A DNA stretch of 52,230 nt from Peptoniphilus indolicus ATCC 29427 (GTDB lineage Bacteria; Bacillota; Clostridia; Tissierellales; Peptoniphilaceae): assembly GCF_000227315.1 (NCBI RefSeq), contig NZ_JH165063.1:13334-65563 (forward strand), written 5' to 3'. The stretch's first letter is position 1. Each line of letters begins with the position of its first letter. This document shows, in pieces, positions 20,188-33,447 of the stretch. Position numbers and translations under genes: made by a program. The notes under the pieces are model-generated. The model searched no databases. It saw only the letters and a list, made by a program, of their open reading frames with translations, and was not told where the DNA came from.

Positions 20188-21216
20188 ATGAATCCAAGAG
20201 AAAATAGAGAAAAACTTGAGCACATGATTTTATACAAGACAGCAACTTTTTCTGATATGTCAAAAGGAAGAGTGAGGATTGAAGAAGATTGTGATATGAG
20301 AACGTGTTTTCAGAGAGATAGAGATAGAATTCTACATTCTAAGGCATTTAGAAGATTAAAGCATAAAACTCAAGTTTTTATATCCCCAGAAGGAGACCAT
20401 TTCAGAACAAGATTAACTCATACCCTCGAAGTTTCCCAAATAGCGAGGACAATAGGTAGGTTGCTTGAATTAAATGAAGATTTGATAGAAGCTATGTCTT
20501 TGGGGCATGATTTAGGACACACACCATTTGGACACAGTGGAGAAACTATTTTAAATAAATTGCATCCAAAAGGATTTAAACACAATGAGCAATCTATAAG
20601 AGTTGTAGAATTTCTATCAAAAACAGAAAATAGAGTCGGTTTAAATTTGACATATGAAGTTAAAGACGGTATTTTAAATCATTCTGGAAAAGGTAAGGCT
20701 GAATCTTTGGAAGGAAAGATAATAAAATATGCTGATAGAATAGCTTATATAAATCATGATATTGATGATGCAATGAGAGCTGGAATAATCAAAGAAACGG
20801 ATTTACCAGATGATTTAATAAAAATTCTAGGCAATAGTCATTCAAAGAGAATTAATACTATGATAACTTCTATTTACAAGAACTCTTACCACAAAGAATT
20901 TGTTAAGATGGAACCAGATATAGAAACTGCAACTTTAGCTTTAAGACAGTATATGTTTAAGAATGTATACTATGATAAAACAGTAAAGTCAGAAAATGAA
21001 AAGATATATCACATGATAGAGTCTTTATTTAATTATTACATGAAAGATTTAAATAGAATACCAAGAGAACACTTGAATTTATATGAAAATATAGAACACA
21101 CAGATGAAGATATTGTAAGTGATTATATAGCTGGAATGACTGATATATATGTAGTCGAGATATATAAAAAATTGTTTATTCCGAAAGGGTGGGCAAATGA
21201 GTTATATAGTAGATGA
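20188..21216 (+). CDS. dgt: Deoxyguanosinetriphosphate triphosphohydrolase-like protein
   Basis: A 342-residue HD-domain phosphohydrolase that probably cleaves dNTPs to deoxynucleosides and tripolyphosphate. It shows the start FQRDRDRILHSKAFRRLKHK, the HD ligands in THTLEVSQIARTI and SLGHDLGHTPFGHSGE, and YADRIAYINHDIDDA. It lies directly before dnaG and overlaps its start, a common linkage. RBS GGGTGGTGG. Confidence 0.92.
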   Translation: MNPRENREKLEHMILYKTATFSDMSKGRVRIEEDCDMRTCFQRDRDRILHSKAFRRLKHKTQVFISPEGDHFRTRLTHTLEVSQIARTIGRLLELNEDLIEAMSLGHDLGHTPFGHSGETILNKLHPKGFKHNEQSIRVVEFLSKTENRVGLNLTYEVKDGILNHSGKGKAESLEGKIIKYADRIAYINHDIDDAMRAGIIKETDLPDDLIKILGNSHSKRINTMITSIYKNSYHKEFVKMEPDIETATLALRQYMFKNVYYDKTVKSENEKIYHMIESLFNYYMKDLNRIPREHLNLYENIEHTDEDIVSDYIAGMTDIYVVEIYKKLFIPKGWANELYSR

Positions 21217-23000
21217 TGAAGTATTAGAAAAAATAAGGTCTCAAGTAGATATAGTTGATTTGATATCCGATTATATACCTCTTAAAAAAAGTGGATCTAA
21301 TTATATGGGACTGTGTCCATTTCATAATGAAAAGACACCGTCTTTTTCCGTTTCTCCAACTAAAGGAATTTTTAAATGCTTTGGTTGTGGGGCAGGTGGT
21401 GATCATATAAGTTTTATAATGAAAAAAGAAAATCTTTCTTTTAGAGAAGCAGTAAAATTTTTAGCAGATAAATATAATATAGAGTTGAAGGAATATGACA
21501 TGCATGAATCTCAACATAGTAAAAAGTTGAGGGAAAAATTATATGAAGCAAACAGAGATGCTGCTATATTTTATATGAATTGTTTGACTAAAAGTTATAT
21601 GGCTTTAAATTATTTAAAAAGTAGAGAAATTGATAGAGATACAATATTAAAGTTTGGCATAGGATATTCTCCTGATGGTTGGACTAATTTATATAGTTAT
21701 TTAAAATCAAAGGGATATGATGATGAAACATTAGATAAAGCTAATTTGATAAGTAAATCTAAAAGGGGGACATACATAGATAGATTTAGAAATAGAATTA
21801 TGTTTCCCATTTTAGACGTATCTAAAAGAGTAATTGCTTTTGGTGGGAGAAGCTTAGATACTTCAATTCCAAAGTATTTAAACTCTAGTGATACACTGAT
21901 TTTCAATAAAGGAGATAACCTGTATAACGTAAATAAGATAAGAGAAGAAAATAAAAGTGGAAAAATTATCTTAGTTGAAGGGTATATGGATGTTATTTCA
22001 CTATATAAAAGTGGTATAAATTATACCGTAGCAAGCCTTGGAACAGCATTTACTGAGAATCAGGCAAAACTTATTAAGAAATATTCTGATGAAGTGTATA
22101 TTTGTTATGATTCAGACCAAGCTGGTATTAGGGCAACAGATAAGGCGATAGATATATTGCTGTCACAAAACATTAAACCTAAGATAATAAGATTGACAGA
22201 AGGTATGGACCCAGATGATTTTGTAAAAAAATACGGCAAGTTAGATTTTGAATTAGAAGTTTCTAAGGCAATAAGTTATTTGGATTACAAAATTTCAAAG
22301 GTGAAATCTAGATGGAATCTTGAATCTTCTGAGGGTGTTGTAGGATTTACAACTGAAGTTTCTGAAATATTAATTAGACTTAAAAATCCGATAGAAAGAG
22401 ATGTTTATATTGATAAAATATCAAAACAGTTTGGGATTAAAGTTGAGTCTATAATATCTTATATTCAGTTGAAAAATAGAGATTTTAAAAGCAAAATAAA
22501 AAAGAACAATTTATTAAAAAAAGAATCTAGAAAAAAAAGAGCAAAGCTCGTTAAGTGTTAAAAAATCACGTGAACAAATTGAGAAGCAACTTATTGCACT
22601 TATGCTACATGATAGAAATCTGTTTAATTTAATTGACTCTAGTATAGAATCATATGAATTTACTGGAATAAAAGAACGGGATGCTTTTGAAATAATAAGA
22701 AATTTTTATATTGATACAGATTTAGAAAATATAGAGAAGCAAATTTTAGATAGTTGCTTAATAAGTAGAGATTACTTATCTGAACTAATGAGTGTGAATA
22801 TAGATTTGAAAAATTCCATAGATATTATAAAAGAATTAATAAAGACAATTAGACATTATAATTTAGAAGATAGAAGAGATAAATTATTAGAAAAGATTAA
22901 ATCTCTAGATAATCAAAATAGAAAATTTGATATGCAAGAATTAAATAGTTTGATAGATGAATTAAATGAGATAAATCTTAAACTAAATCTTCCTAGCTAG
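21197..23000 (+). pseudogene. dnaG: dnaG, DNA primase, frameshifted at an A8 tract
   Basis: Replicative primase. The zinc-binding domain is LCPFHNEKTPSFSVSP and FKCFGCGAGG, and the TOPRIM core has ILVEGYMDVISLYKSGI and YICYDSDQAGIRA. The first frame ends after 454 residues at 22561. The C-terminal DnaB-interacting part (EQIEKQLIALMLHDRNLF, then about 130 residues) continues in the next frame to 23000. Reading the eight A at 22531-22538 as seven joins both into a normal 600-residue DnaG. As the gene is usually essential, a true null is unlikely. Sequence error or slippage on the A tract is more plausible. Upstream ribosome site AAGGGTGGG; overlaps dgt by 20 bp. Confidence 0.88.
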
Positions 23001-23011
23001 GGGGCTAAAAA

Positions 23012-24124
23012 ATGGCAGAAAAACTTAATGGTATAAATAAACCTCATTCAAAAGAGAGTATTGTTGGGGGGTTGAGAAATATAGGCAAGGCTAAAGGTAA
23101 TTTAACTTATGAAGAGATAGTTTCAGCTCTTGAAGAAATACCTTTAGAAAGTGAAGAAATAGATAAAATCTATCAAGATTTTGAAAGTGAAGGTATAGAA
23201 CTTTTAGATGATGAAAAAATAGATTTGGAAATTTCGAGTCAACCAGATGACGATGAAGATATAAAGAAAGAAGATTTATCAGTTCCTAAGGGAGTTAGCG
23301 TAGATGATCCTGTTAGAATGTATCTTAAAGAAATAGGAAAGATACCTTTGCTTACTGGTGAAGAAGAAGTACTAATAGCTAAACGTATGGAAATAGGGGA
23401 AAATTTAGCTAAAAAAGAACTTGCAGAAGCTAATTTGAGATTGGTAGTTTCAATTGCTAAAAGATATGTAGGTAGAGGCATGAGTTTCTTAGATTTAATT
23501 CAAGAAGGAAACCTTGGGCTTATGAAAGCTGTTGAAAAATTTGATTACACAAAAGGATTTAAATTTTCGACATATGCAACTTGGTGGATAAGACAAGCGA
23601 TAACTCGAGCTATAGCTGACCAAGCCAGGACTATAAGAATACCAGTTCACATGGTAGAAACTATAAACAAGTTGGTAAGAGTTCAGAGACAATTAGTTCA
23701 AGAACTTGGTAGAGATCCATCACCTGAGGAAATTGCTCAAGAAATGAGCTTAGATGTTGAAAAAGTAAGAGAAATTCAAAAGATTGCTCAAGAACCAGTT
23801 TCATTGGAAACACCAATAGGTGAAGAAGAAGATTCGCATTTAGGAGATTTTATACCTGATGAAGAAATCTTATCTCCTTCTGATGCCGCAACATTTACTC
23901 TTTTAAAAGAACAGTTAGAAACTGTTTTAGAGACTCTTACAGAACGAGAAAAGAAAGTTTTAACTTTAAGATTTGGTTTAGAAGATGGAAGAGCAAGAAC
24001 TTTGGAAGAAGTTGGAAAAGAATTTGATGTAACTAGAGAGAGAATAAGACAAATAGAGGCCAAGGCACTTAGGAAGTTACGTCATCCAAGCAGAAGTAAA
24101 AAATTAAAGGATTTTTTGGAATGA
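23012..24124 (+). CDS. rpoD: RNA polymerase primary sigma factor RpoD (SigA)
   Basis: A 370-residue sigma-70. Region 1.1-like N-terminus; region 1.2 [17 protein letters not shown]; region 2 with [36 protein letters not shown] and [13 protein letters not shown]; region 4.2 [18 protein letters not shown]. It directs RNA polymerase to TTGACA/TATAAT promoters, many of which are visible in this window. It follows dnaG as in the classic macromolecular-synthesis operon. Its stop overlaps trmK (ATGA). Confidence 0.98.
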   Translation: MAEKLNGINKPHSKESIVGGLRNIGKAKGNLTYEEIVSALEEIPLESEEIDKIYQDFESEGIELLDDEKIDLEISSQPDDDEDIKKEDLSVPKGVSVDDPVRMYLKEIGKIPLLTGEEEVLIAKRMEIGENLAKKELAEANLRLVVSIAKRYVGRGMSFLDLIQEGNLGLMKAVEKFDYTKGFKFSTYATWWIRQAITRAIADQARTIRIPVHMVETINKLVRVQRQLVQELGRDPSPEEIAQEMSLDVEKVREIQKIAQEPVSLETPIGEEEDSHLGDFIPDEEILSPSDAATFTLLKEQLETVLETLTEREKKVLTLRFGLEDGRARTLEEVGKEFDVTRERIRQIEAKALRKLRHPSRSKKLKDFLE

Positions 24125-24786
24125 GATTATCTGATAGATTAAAAACAATTGCAATGATGGTTACAAAAAATTCAAAAATAGCTGATATAGGCACGGATCA
24201 TGGTCAAGTGCCTATTTTTCTATCTGAAAATAAAATATCTGATTATATAGTTTGCTCAGATATAAGTGAACCATCATTATTAAAGAGTAAGGAAATAGTA
24301 AAAAATTTTACTAACATATACCCAAGATTAGGTGACGGATTAAATGTCTTATTTGAAAATGAAGTGGATGAAATAATAATAGCTGGAATGGGTGGGCATT
24401 TAATCGTAAAGATTTTGGAAGAAAATTTAAATATAGTGAAAAATTTAAAGTCTATTATATTACAACCTATGCAGGCATCTGAATATTTGAGGGAGTATTT
24501 ATATAGTAAGTATAAATTTTTAGATGAAAAAGTTGTTTATGAAGATTCAAAGTATTTTGAAATAATACAAGTTGTATATAGTGGAGAAGAAACAGTGGTA
24601 GATGAAATATTTTACGAAATTCCAAAATTATCTTATGAGAGAAAAGATATAGCTTGTTTAGATTTTATAGAACATAAGATTCAAAAAAATAAAGAAATAA
24701 TAAGGAATGTAAAAAAATCAAATAGTGATAGCAACAAAGTAGAGACTTTAGAGTCTAAAAATTTCAATTTAGAGAGGCTTTTATGA
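24121..24786 (+). CDS. trmK: tRNA (adenine22-N1)-methyltransferase TrmK
   Basis: A 221-residue SAM-dependent methyltransferase with the family start [15 protein letters not shown] motif [15 protein letters not shown], then [17 protein letters not shown] and [14 protein letters not shown]. It forms m1A22 in tRNAs. The position rpoD-trmK-nif3 is conserved in Firmicutes (yqfN-yqfO). It overlaps both neighbours by 4 bp. Confidence 0.93.
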   Translation: MRLSDRLKTIAMMVTKNSKIADIGTDHGQVPIFLSENKISDYIVCSDISEPSLLKSKEIVKNFTNIYPRLGDGLNVLFENEVDEIIIAGMGGHLIVKILEENLNIVKNLKSIILQPMQASEYLREYLYSKYKFLDEKVVYEDSKYFEIIQVVYSGEETVVDEIFYEIPKLSYERKDIACLDFIEHKIQKNKEIIRNVKKSNSDSNKVETLESKNFNLERLL

Positions 24787-25559
24787 GTTACAGAGCTGTA
24801 GATATAGTAGAATATATAGAGAAACTTGCAGACCCAAAATATCAAGAATCATGGGATAATAGTGGTTGGCAGATAAAAAGTGATGTTGATGTAAATAAGG
24901 TATTAATATGTATGGATCTTACCTTAGAAAGAATTGAATATGCATTGAAAAATGAATTTCAATTGATAATAACACACCATCCAATGTTCTTTTCAGGTAT
25001 AAAATCAATACAAGATGATTATAAATCTAAGATGATTAAGAAACTTGTTATGAATAATATTTGCGTTTATTCTGCGCATACATCTTTTGATGTTTCAAAT
25101 AGTGGGGTTAATAAAGTACTATTTGATTTTCTAATGTTAGAAGAGCCAAAAGATTTGATAATTACAGATAGTGGGAAAGGTCTTGGATTAATAGGTGTAA
25201 ATAAAAACTTTAAGAGTATAAATGAGTTATTAAAATTTCTAGAGAGCAACTTATTAGTTGATAGTTATAAAGTATATGGTAGAAGTATCAAAGATATAAA
25301 TAAAATAGCTTTGATAGGTGGCTCAGGAGCTAGTGAAATACAATCGGCAATAGACAATGGTGCTGATGTATATTTGACTTCTGATGTAAAGCACCACGAT
25401 GCTCAAATCGCTTATGAAAATGATTTGATTTTAATAGATATAAGCCATAACGATAGTGAAAAATTAGCCTTGAAATGGATGAGTGAATATATAAAAGAAA
25501 AATTTGATATAGAAATTGAGACTATGTTAGATAATGCTTTTACACTAAAACTTGATTAA
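24783..25559 (+). CDS. Nif3-like dinuclear metal centre protein
   Basis: A 258-residue protein of the Nif3/YqfO family, in the short form lacking the middle insert of B. subtilis YqfO. Metal-binding motifs are ITHHPMFFSGI near residue 62, AHTSFD near residue 98 and ISHNDSEKLALKW near the end. The cellular role is unknown. It is the last gene of the phoH-nif3 run; rnpB starts 26 bp downstream from its own promoter. Confidence 0.9.
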   Translation: MSYRAVDIVEYIEKLADPKYQESWDNSGWQIKSDVDVNKVLICMDLTLERIEYALKNEFQLIITHHPMFFSGIKSIQDDYKSKMIKKLVMNNICVYSAHTSFDVSNSGVNKVLFDFLMLEEPKDLIITDSGKGLGLIGVNKNFKSINELLKFLESNLLVDSYKVYGRSIKDINKIALIGGSGASEIQSAIDNGADVYLTSDVKHHDAQIAYENDLILIDISHNDSEKLALKWMSEYIKEKFDIEIETMLDNAFTLKLD

Positions 25560-25580
25560 GGTATTTAATTTTGCTAAAAT
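25552..25580 (+). promoter_or_regulatory. Promoter of rnpB
   Basis: TTGATT at 25552-25557, 17-bp spacer, TGC-TAAAAT extended -10 at 25572-25580. It overlaps the end of the nif3-like gene and places the transcript start at about 25587, right at the P1 stem of RNase P RNA. Confidence 0.75.
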
Positions 25581-25584
25581 TGTT

Positions 25585-25919
25585 AAAGAGTAAGTTATCC
25601 AATCGCATCAATCATTTGATGAGGAAAGTCTGCGCTCCATAGAGCAGGATGCCAGTTAACGACTGGTAGGGGCGACCCTAAGGCTAGTGCAACAGAGATA
25701 TACCGCCTTAAAAAGGTAAGGGTGGAAAGGCGAGGTAAGAGCTCACCAGGTTTTCAGTGATGAAAATGCTATGTAAACCCCATTCGGAGCAAGACCAAAA
25801 TAGGACAAAACAGATGTTGCTCGCATCTGCCGGTAGGTAGGTCGCTTGAGTTATTTGGTGACAAATAATCTAGATAGATGATTGGACTAGACAGAACGCA
25901 GCTTATAAACTTACTCTTT
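25585..25919 (+). ncRNA. rnpB: RNase P RNA, type A
   Basis: The catalytic RNA that removes 5' leaders from pre-tRNAs. Conserved blocks are visible in order: GATGAGGAAAGTC with CTCCATAGAGCAGGATGCC, then AGTGCAACAGAGATATACCGCC, GTAAGGGTGGAAAGGCG, CATTCGGAGCAAGACCAAAATAG, GGTAGGTAGGTCGCTTGAG and AGACAGAACGCAGCTTAT. The ends pair as P1 (AAAGAGTAAGTT at 25585-25596 with AACTTACTCTTT at 25908-25919), and a T run follows and probably doubles as terminator. The layout after P10/11 follows the ancestral type A found in Tissierellia, not the type B of Bacillus. Mature ends may differ by a few bases. Confidence 0.95.
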
Positions 25920-25930
25920 TTTTATTTTAG

Positions 25931-25981
25931 ATAAAAGATTACAAAACATTAAACCTTTTTAACTTTTTTGTAATCTTTTAT
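25931..25981. repeat. Long inverted repeat between rnpB and the NlpC/P60 gene
   Basis: Perfect 16-bp arms (ATAAAAGATTACAAAA / TTTTGTAATCTTTTAT) around a 19-nt AT-rich centre. The right arm abuts the promoter of the next gene. It may be a second or bidirectional terminator after rnpB, or an operator; the sequence does not decide. No c-di-AMP (ydaO) riboswitch, common upstream of such wall hydrolases, is apparent. Confidence 0.6.
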
Positions 25982-26009
25982 TGCTTTTTTGTTACCACTT
26001 TGTTATACT
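25981..26009 (+). promoter_or_regulatory. Extended -10 promoter of the NlpC/P60 gene
   Basis: TGT-TATACT at 26001-26009 with a weak TTGCTT -35 at 25981-25986 (17-bp spacer). Confidence 0.6.
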
Positions 26010-26052
26010 TTAAAAAAGATAAGAAGTCTATAAAGTATAAGGAGTGTTTTTA

Positions 26053-27000
26053 TTGTTTAATATAAGTAAGAGGGTGCCTCTAGGAGTTGCAGCTCTAGCA
26101 GTTGTTTCCCTATTAGGGCTAAAGGATACCGGAATTTTTATAAGCGACCATGTACAAACTACTTATAGCGGAAATCAAGTTTATTTTGAAGCTGGTGAGA
26201 AAGCCGAAATTATAGAAACTTCTGTAAGAGGTTATGTAGTTACAAAAGGCGCAGCTAAAGTAACAATACCGATGTCAAAAATTGCTGTAACAGAAGTTAC
26301 AACATCAACATATAAAGTCATACAATCAGTAGCAATTAAAAATGATGAAAATCAAATTTTGAGAAATTTATTTTTAGGAGAAATTGTTACTTTAAATTCT
26401 AAAAAAGATGGAATATTTAATGTTACTACAGCAGATGGTATAACAGGAAATGTAGCTGTGGAAGCACTCGAATTTAATTCTTCTATTGTTAAATCGATGA
26501 ATAAGGAAGAAGCAATTGTTAAGGCTAAAACTTTTGGTGAAAATGAAATAAAGATGACTGTAAATAAGAGCAGGGCTAGTGTAGCTAATGTATCAGCAGT
26601 TGTGTCATATTCAGCCGAAGCTGTTAGTTCAACAGCTCAAGCAGTTGTATATTCAGCTTCAAATAAACTAGGCGCTCCATATATCTATGGTTCAACTGGA
26701 TCAACTGGATATGATTGTTCAGGGTTAGTTTATGCAGTATATAAAAATGAATTGGGAGTAAATCTTCCAAGAACATCTATGGAACAATCTAAATATGGAA
26801 AGCAAGTATCTAGAAATGAATTACAACCTGGAGATTTAGTATTTTTTAACACTAGAGGAAGCGGTGTTTCTCATGTCGGTATATATAAGGGAAATGGATA
26901 TTTCATTCATGCTTCAACTAGTCAAGGGAAGGTAATAACTTCGAATTTAAGTGAAGATTATTATAATGAAAGATACGTAAATGCAACAAGGGTATTATAA
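26053..27000 (+). CDS. Secreted SH3/NlpC-P60 peptidoglycan endopeptidase
   Basis: A 315-residue exported wall hydrolase. Signal segment near residues 8-24 (PLGVAALAVVSLLGL). Two SH3-like wall-binding stretches follow (YFEAGEKAEIIETS and IVTLNSKKDGIFNVTTADG). The C-terminal 110 residues are an NlpC/P60 Cys-His peptidase: GAPYIYGSTGSTGYDCSGLV holds the Cys, and VSHVGIYKGNGYFIHAS the His. It probably cuts stem peptides during growth or separation. I chose TTG 26053 because AGGAG lies 8 bp upstream. The in-frame GTG 26044 overlaps that site. Confidence 0.88.
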   Translation: MFNISKRVPLGVAALAVVSLLGLKDTGIFISDHVQTTYSGNQVYFEAGEKAEIIETSVRGYVVTKGAAKVTIPMSKIAVTEVTTSTYKVIQSVAIKNDENQILRNLFLGEIVTLNSKKDGIFNVTTADGITGNVAVEALEFNSSIVKSMNKEEAIVKAKTFGENEIKMTVNKSRASVANVSAVVSYSAEAVSSTAQAVVYSASNKLGAPYIYGSTGSTGYDCSGLVYAVYKNELGVNLPRTSMEQSKYGKQVSRNELQPGDLVFFNTRGSGVSHVGIYKGNGYFIHASTSQGKVITSNLSEDYYNERYVNATRVL

Positions 27001-27014
27001 TTTAATATTTATTT

Positions 27015-27040
27015 AATCCAAGGGTAACCTTGGATTTTTT
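27015..27040 (+). terminator. Terminator after the NlpC/P60 gene
   Basis: A 9-bp perfect stem AATCCAAGG / CCTTGGATT, loop GTAA, followed by TTTT. Confidence 0.88.
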
Positions 27041-27080
27041 AATTCTTGGATAAAACGGTTGTTAATGTGATAAAAACTTA

Positions 27081-27089
27081 TGTTATAAT
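27081..27089 (+). promoter_or_regulatory. Extended -10 promoter of the SLH-domain gene
   Basis: TGT-TATAAT at 27081-27089, 24 bp before the start. TTGTTA at 27059-27064 is a possible -35 with a long 19-bp spacer. Confidence 0.6.
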
Positions 27090-27113
27090 AAGAAGTAATA
27101 TGGAGGTATGGAA

Positions 27114-28298
27114 TTGAAAAAGATCAAATTTACGGCTATAGTATTGGGAGCTGTTACACTATTTAGCAGTTCAGTTTATGCTAAGTCTTTTAGAGATGTA
27201 AAACAAAATGGTCAATTTAAATGGATTTATTCTGAATTAAATACACTTTCTGATAGAGGTATATTTGGAGGGTATCCAGAAGGAGATTTTAGACCTAATA
27301 ATCCAGTTTCTTTTTTAGAAATCATACAAGTTATAAAAAATATTAAACAGCCCTCTATTTCAGAATTAGAAGAAGCAAGGGCTAATTATTTAGAAACAAT
27401 TAAAAAATATAATATACCTCATTGGGCTTATGATTCAGTAGCATATGCTTTAAATAATAATACAATAACTGAAAAGACTATAGAAGTGGCTGAAAAGAGA
27501 GGATTTTTTAGAGATAAGAATCCAACTTATCCTAATAGAAATTCTGTTACAGTTTATTTTGGAAGAGCATTTGGATTTTCAGGAATAGGTAATACTCAAA
27601 TTTTAAAGCATTCTGATTTGCAAAATGTTCCGCAAGTTACGTTGGGATATTTATCAGAATTAGTTAAAAATGGAATATTTTCTGAAACGGGTAGTGAAGG
27701 AAAATTTAATGGCTCAAATTATATAAGAAGAGCGGAAGTTGTATCTATTGCAGCTAAGTCTTTAAAATTCTTAGAAAAAAATAATATTAAAACAGACAAT
27801 TTAATTGATTATACGTTGATAAATAAAAAAGAAGAGACTGACAATGTTAATTCAAGTACATTGGAAGAGGTTTCTGGAGTTATAGAATCTGTAGACGTTA
27901 GTAAGAATATAATCAAAATATCATCTAAAGACTATATTGTTTTTTCGTCAACAAATGTAAGTGGTGTAGAAGGATATAATTTTGAAAATATAAATAAATT
28001 AAATGGTGCGAGAGTTACTTTAAAACATATTAATGGTGTTGTGAAAGAAATTAAAGTACATTCACATTTAGAAACTGAAAAATATAATGCTAAATTTGTT
28101 GGAAGAGTTACTGGAAAAACAATAGAAAATGATACAAATAAATTAAGTGTTAATATTTTAGTGTCAAATAATACTGAAATAGTTTCTGGAAGTAATGTTG
28201 AAATTAAAACAGTAAATAATTTTAGTATAGGAGATATCATAACTTTTGATGCAAGAATTGAAAATGGATATATTGTAGAGGTGAATATAAAGAGGTGA
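27114..28298 (+). CDS. Secreted S-layer homology (SLH) domain protein
   Basis: A 394-residue exported protein. Signal peptide KKIKFTAIVLGAVTLFSSS ending VYAKS at about residue 24. Three SLH-like units follow: KSFRDV to FGGYPEGDFRPNNPVSFLE; IPHWAYDSVAYALNNNTI to FFRDKNPTYPNRNSV; LKHSDLQNVPQ to GSNYIRRAEVVSIAAKSL. The C-terminal half (about 245-394) is a beta-rich region that I do not recognise. SLH units usually bind pyruvylated wall polymers. I chose TTG 27114 because GGAGG lies 7 bp upstream; ATG 27108 is too close to it. Confidence 0.83.
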   Translation: MKKIKFTAIVLGAVTLFSSSVYAKSFRDVKQNGQFKWIYSELNTLSDRGIFGGYPEGDFRPNNPVSFLEIIQVIKNIKQPSISELEEARANYLETIKKYNIPHWAYDSVAYALNNNTITEKTIEVAEKRGFFRDKNPTYPNRNSVTVYFGRAFGFSGIGNTQILKHSDLQNVPQVTLGYLSELVKNGIFSETGSEGKFNGSNYIRRAEVVSIAAKSLKFLEKNNIKTDNLIDYTLINKKEETDNVNSSTLEEVSGVIESVDVSKNIIKISSKDYIVFSSTNVSGVEGYNFENINKLNGARVTLKHINGVVKEIKVHSHLETEKYNAKFVGRVTGKTIENDTNKLSVNILVSNNTEIVSGSNVEIKTVNNFSIGDIITFDARIENGYIVEVNIKR

Positions 28299-28318
28299 AG
28301 GTTTGGCCTTCACCTTTA
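28293..28318 (+). terminator. Hairpin terminator overlapping the SLH gene stop
   Basis: A 9-bp perfect stem AGGTGAAGG / CCTTCACCT with loop TTTGG, followed by a short T-rich stretch. The poor T run suggests partial termination. The E1-like gene begins 7 bp later without a visible promoter, so read-through is likely. Confidence 0.6.
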
Positions 28319-28324
28319 TAGGTT

Positions 28325-29019
28325 ATGAGTTTTTTACAACGTTCAGAGATGATAATCGGAAAAGAAAATATAGGGAAATTAAAGAATTCAAAGGTTTTAG
28401 TTTTCGGAGTAGGAGGAGTAGGCGGAAGCTTAGTTGAAAGTCTTACAAGAGCTGGGATAGGACAAATTGATATAGTTGATAGAGATGTATTTGACATAAC
28501 CAACTTAAATAGACAAGTTATGGCTACTTTAGATTCTGTTGGGAATTCAAAGGTTGAAGAGACTAAGAAGAGACTTTTAAGTATTAATTCTGATTTGATA
28601 TGTAATTCTTTTTTTAAAGAGCTAAATGAAAATACTATAGATGAATTTGATTTAGAAAGTTATACATATATTGCAGATGCTATAGACTCTGTTAGTTCAA
28701 AAGTTCTTCTTGCAAAAACTTGTGAAGATAGAAAAATAAAGCTTATTTCTTCAATGGGGGCAGGAAATAGGTTAGATCCAACAAAATTTATGATATCTGA
28801 TATATCAAAAACTCACAGTGACCCTTTGGCAAAGGTTATGAGAAAAAAGTTGAAGGAAGCTGGTGTAAAAAACTTAAATGTGTTTTCTCTACAGAGCTGC
28901 CAACAAAACCTATATATAATGTGGAAAAGAGTTCAACACCAGGTTCAATGTCCTTTGTACCACCGGTGTGTGGTATGGTTATGGCGTCGCAAATTGTTAG
29001 AGAAATTATAGGGGAATAA
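28325..29019 (+). pseudogene. ThiF/TcdA-like E1 superfamily enzyme, frameshifted by a CT duplication
   Basis: Adenylating E1-like enzyme related to TcdA (cyclic t6A dehydratase). The Rossmann ATP-binding motif is KVLVFGVGGVGGSLVESLTR, followed by DRDVFDITNLNRQ (Asp and Arg finger), IADAIDSVSSK and SSMGAGNRLDP. The frame changes at CTCT (28887-28890) and stops at 29011 with an unrelated tail. Removing one CT restores VFSTELPTKPIYN, then PGSMSFVPPVCGMVMASQI, ending at 29019 (230 residues, normal for the family). The E1 core is intact in both versions. It is immediately upstream of pcrA. Confidence 0.85.
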
Positions 29020-29020
29020 A

Positions 29021-33439
<4,419 letters not shown>

Positions 33440-33447
33440 GAGGCAAA

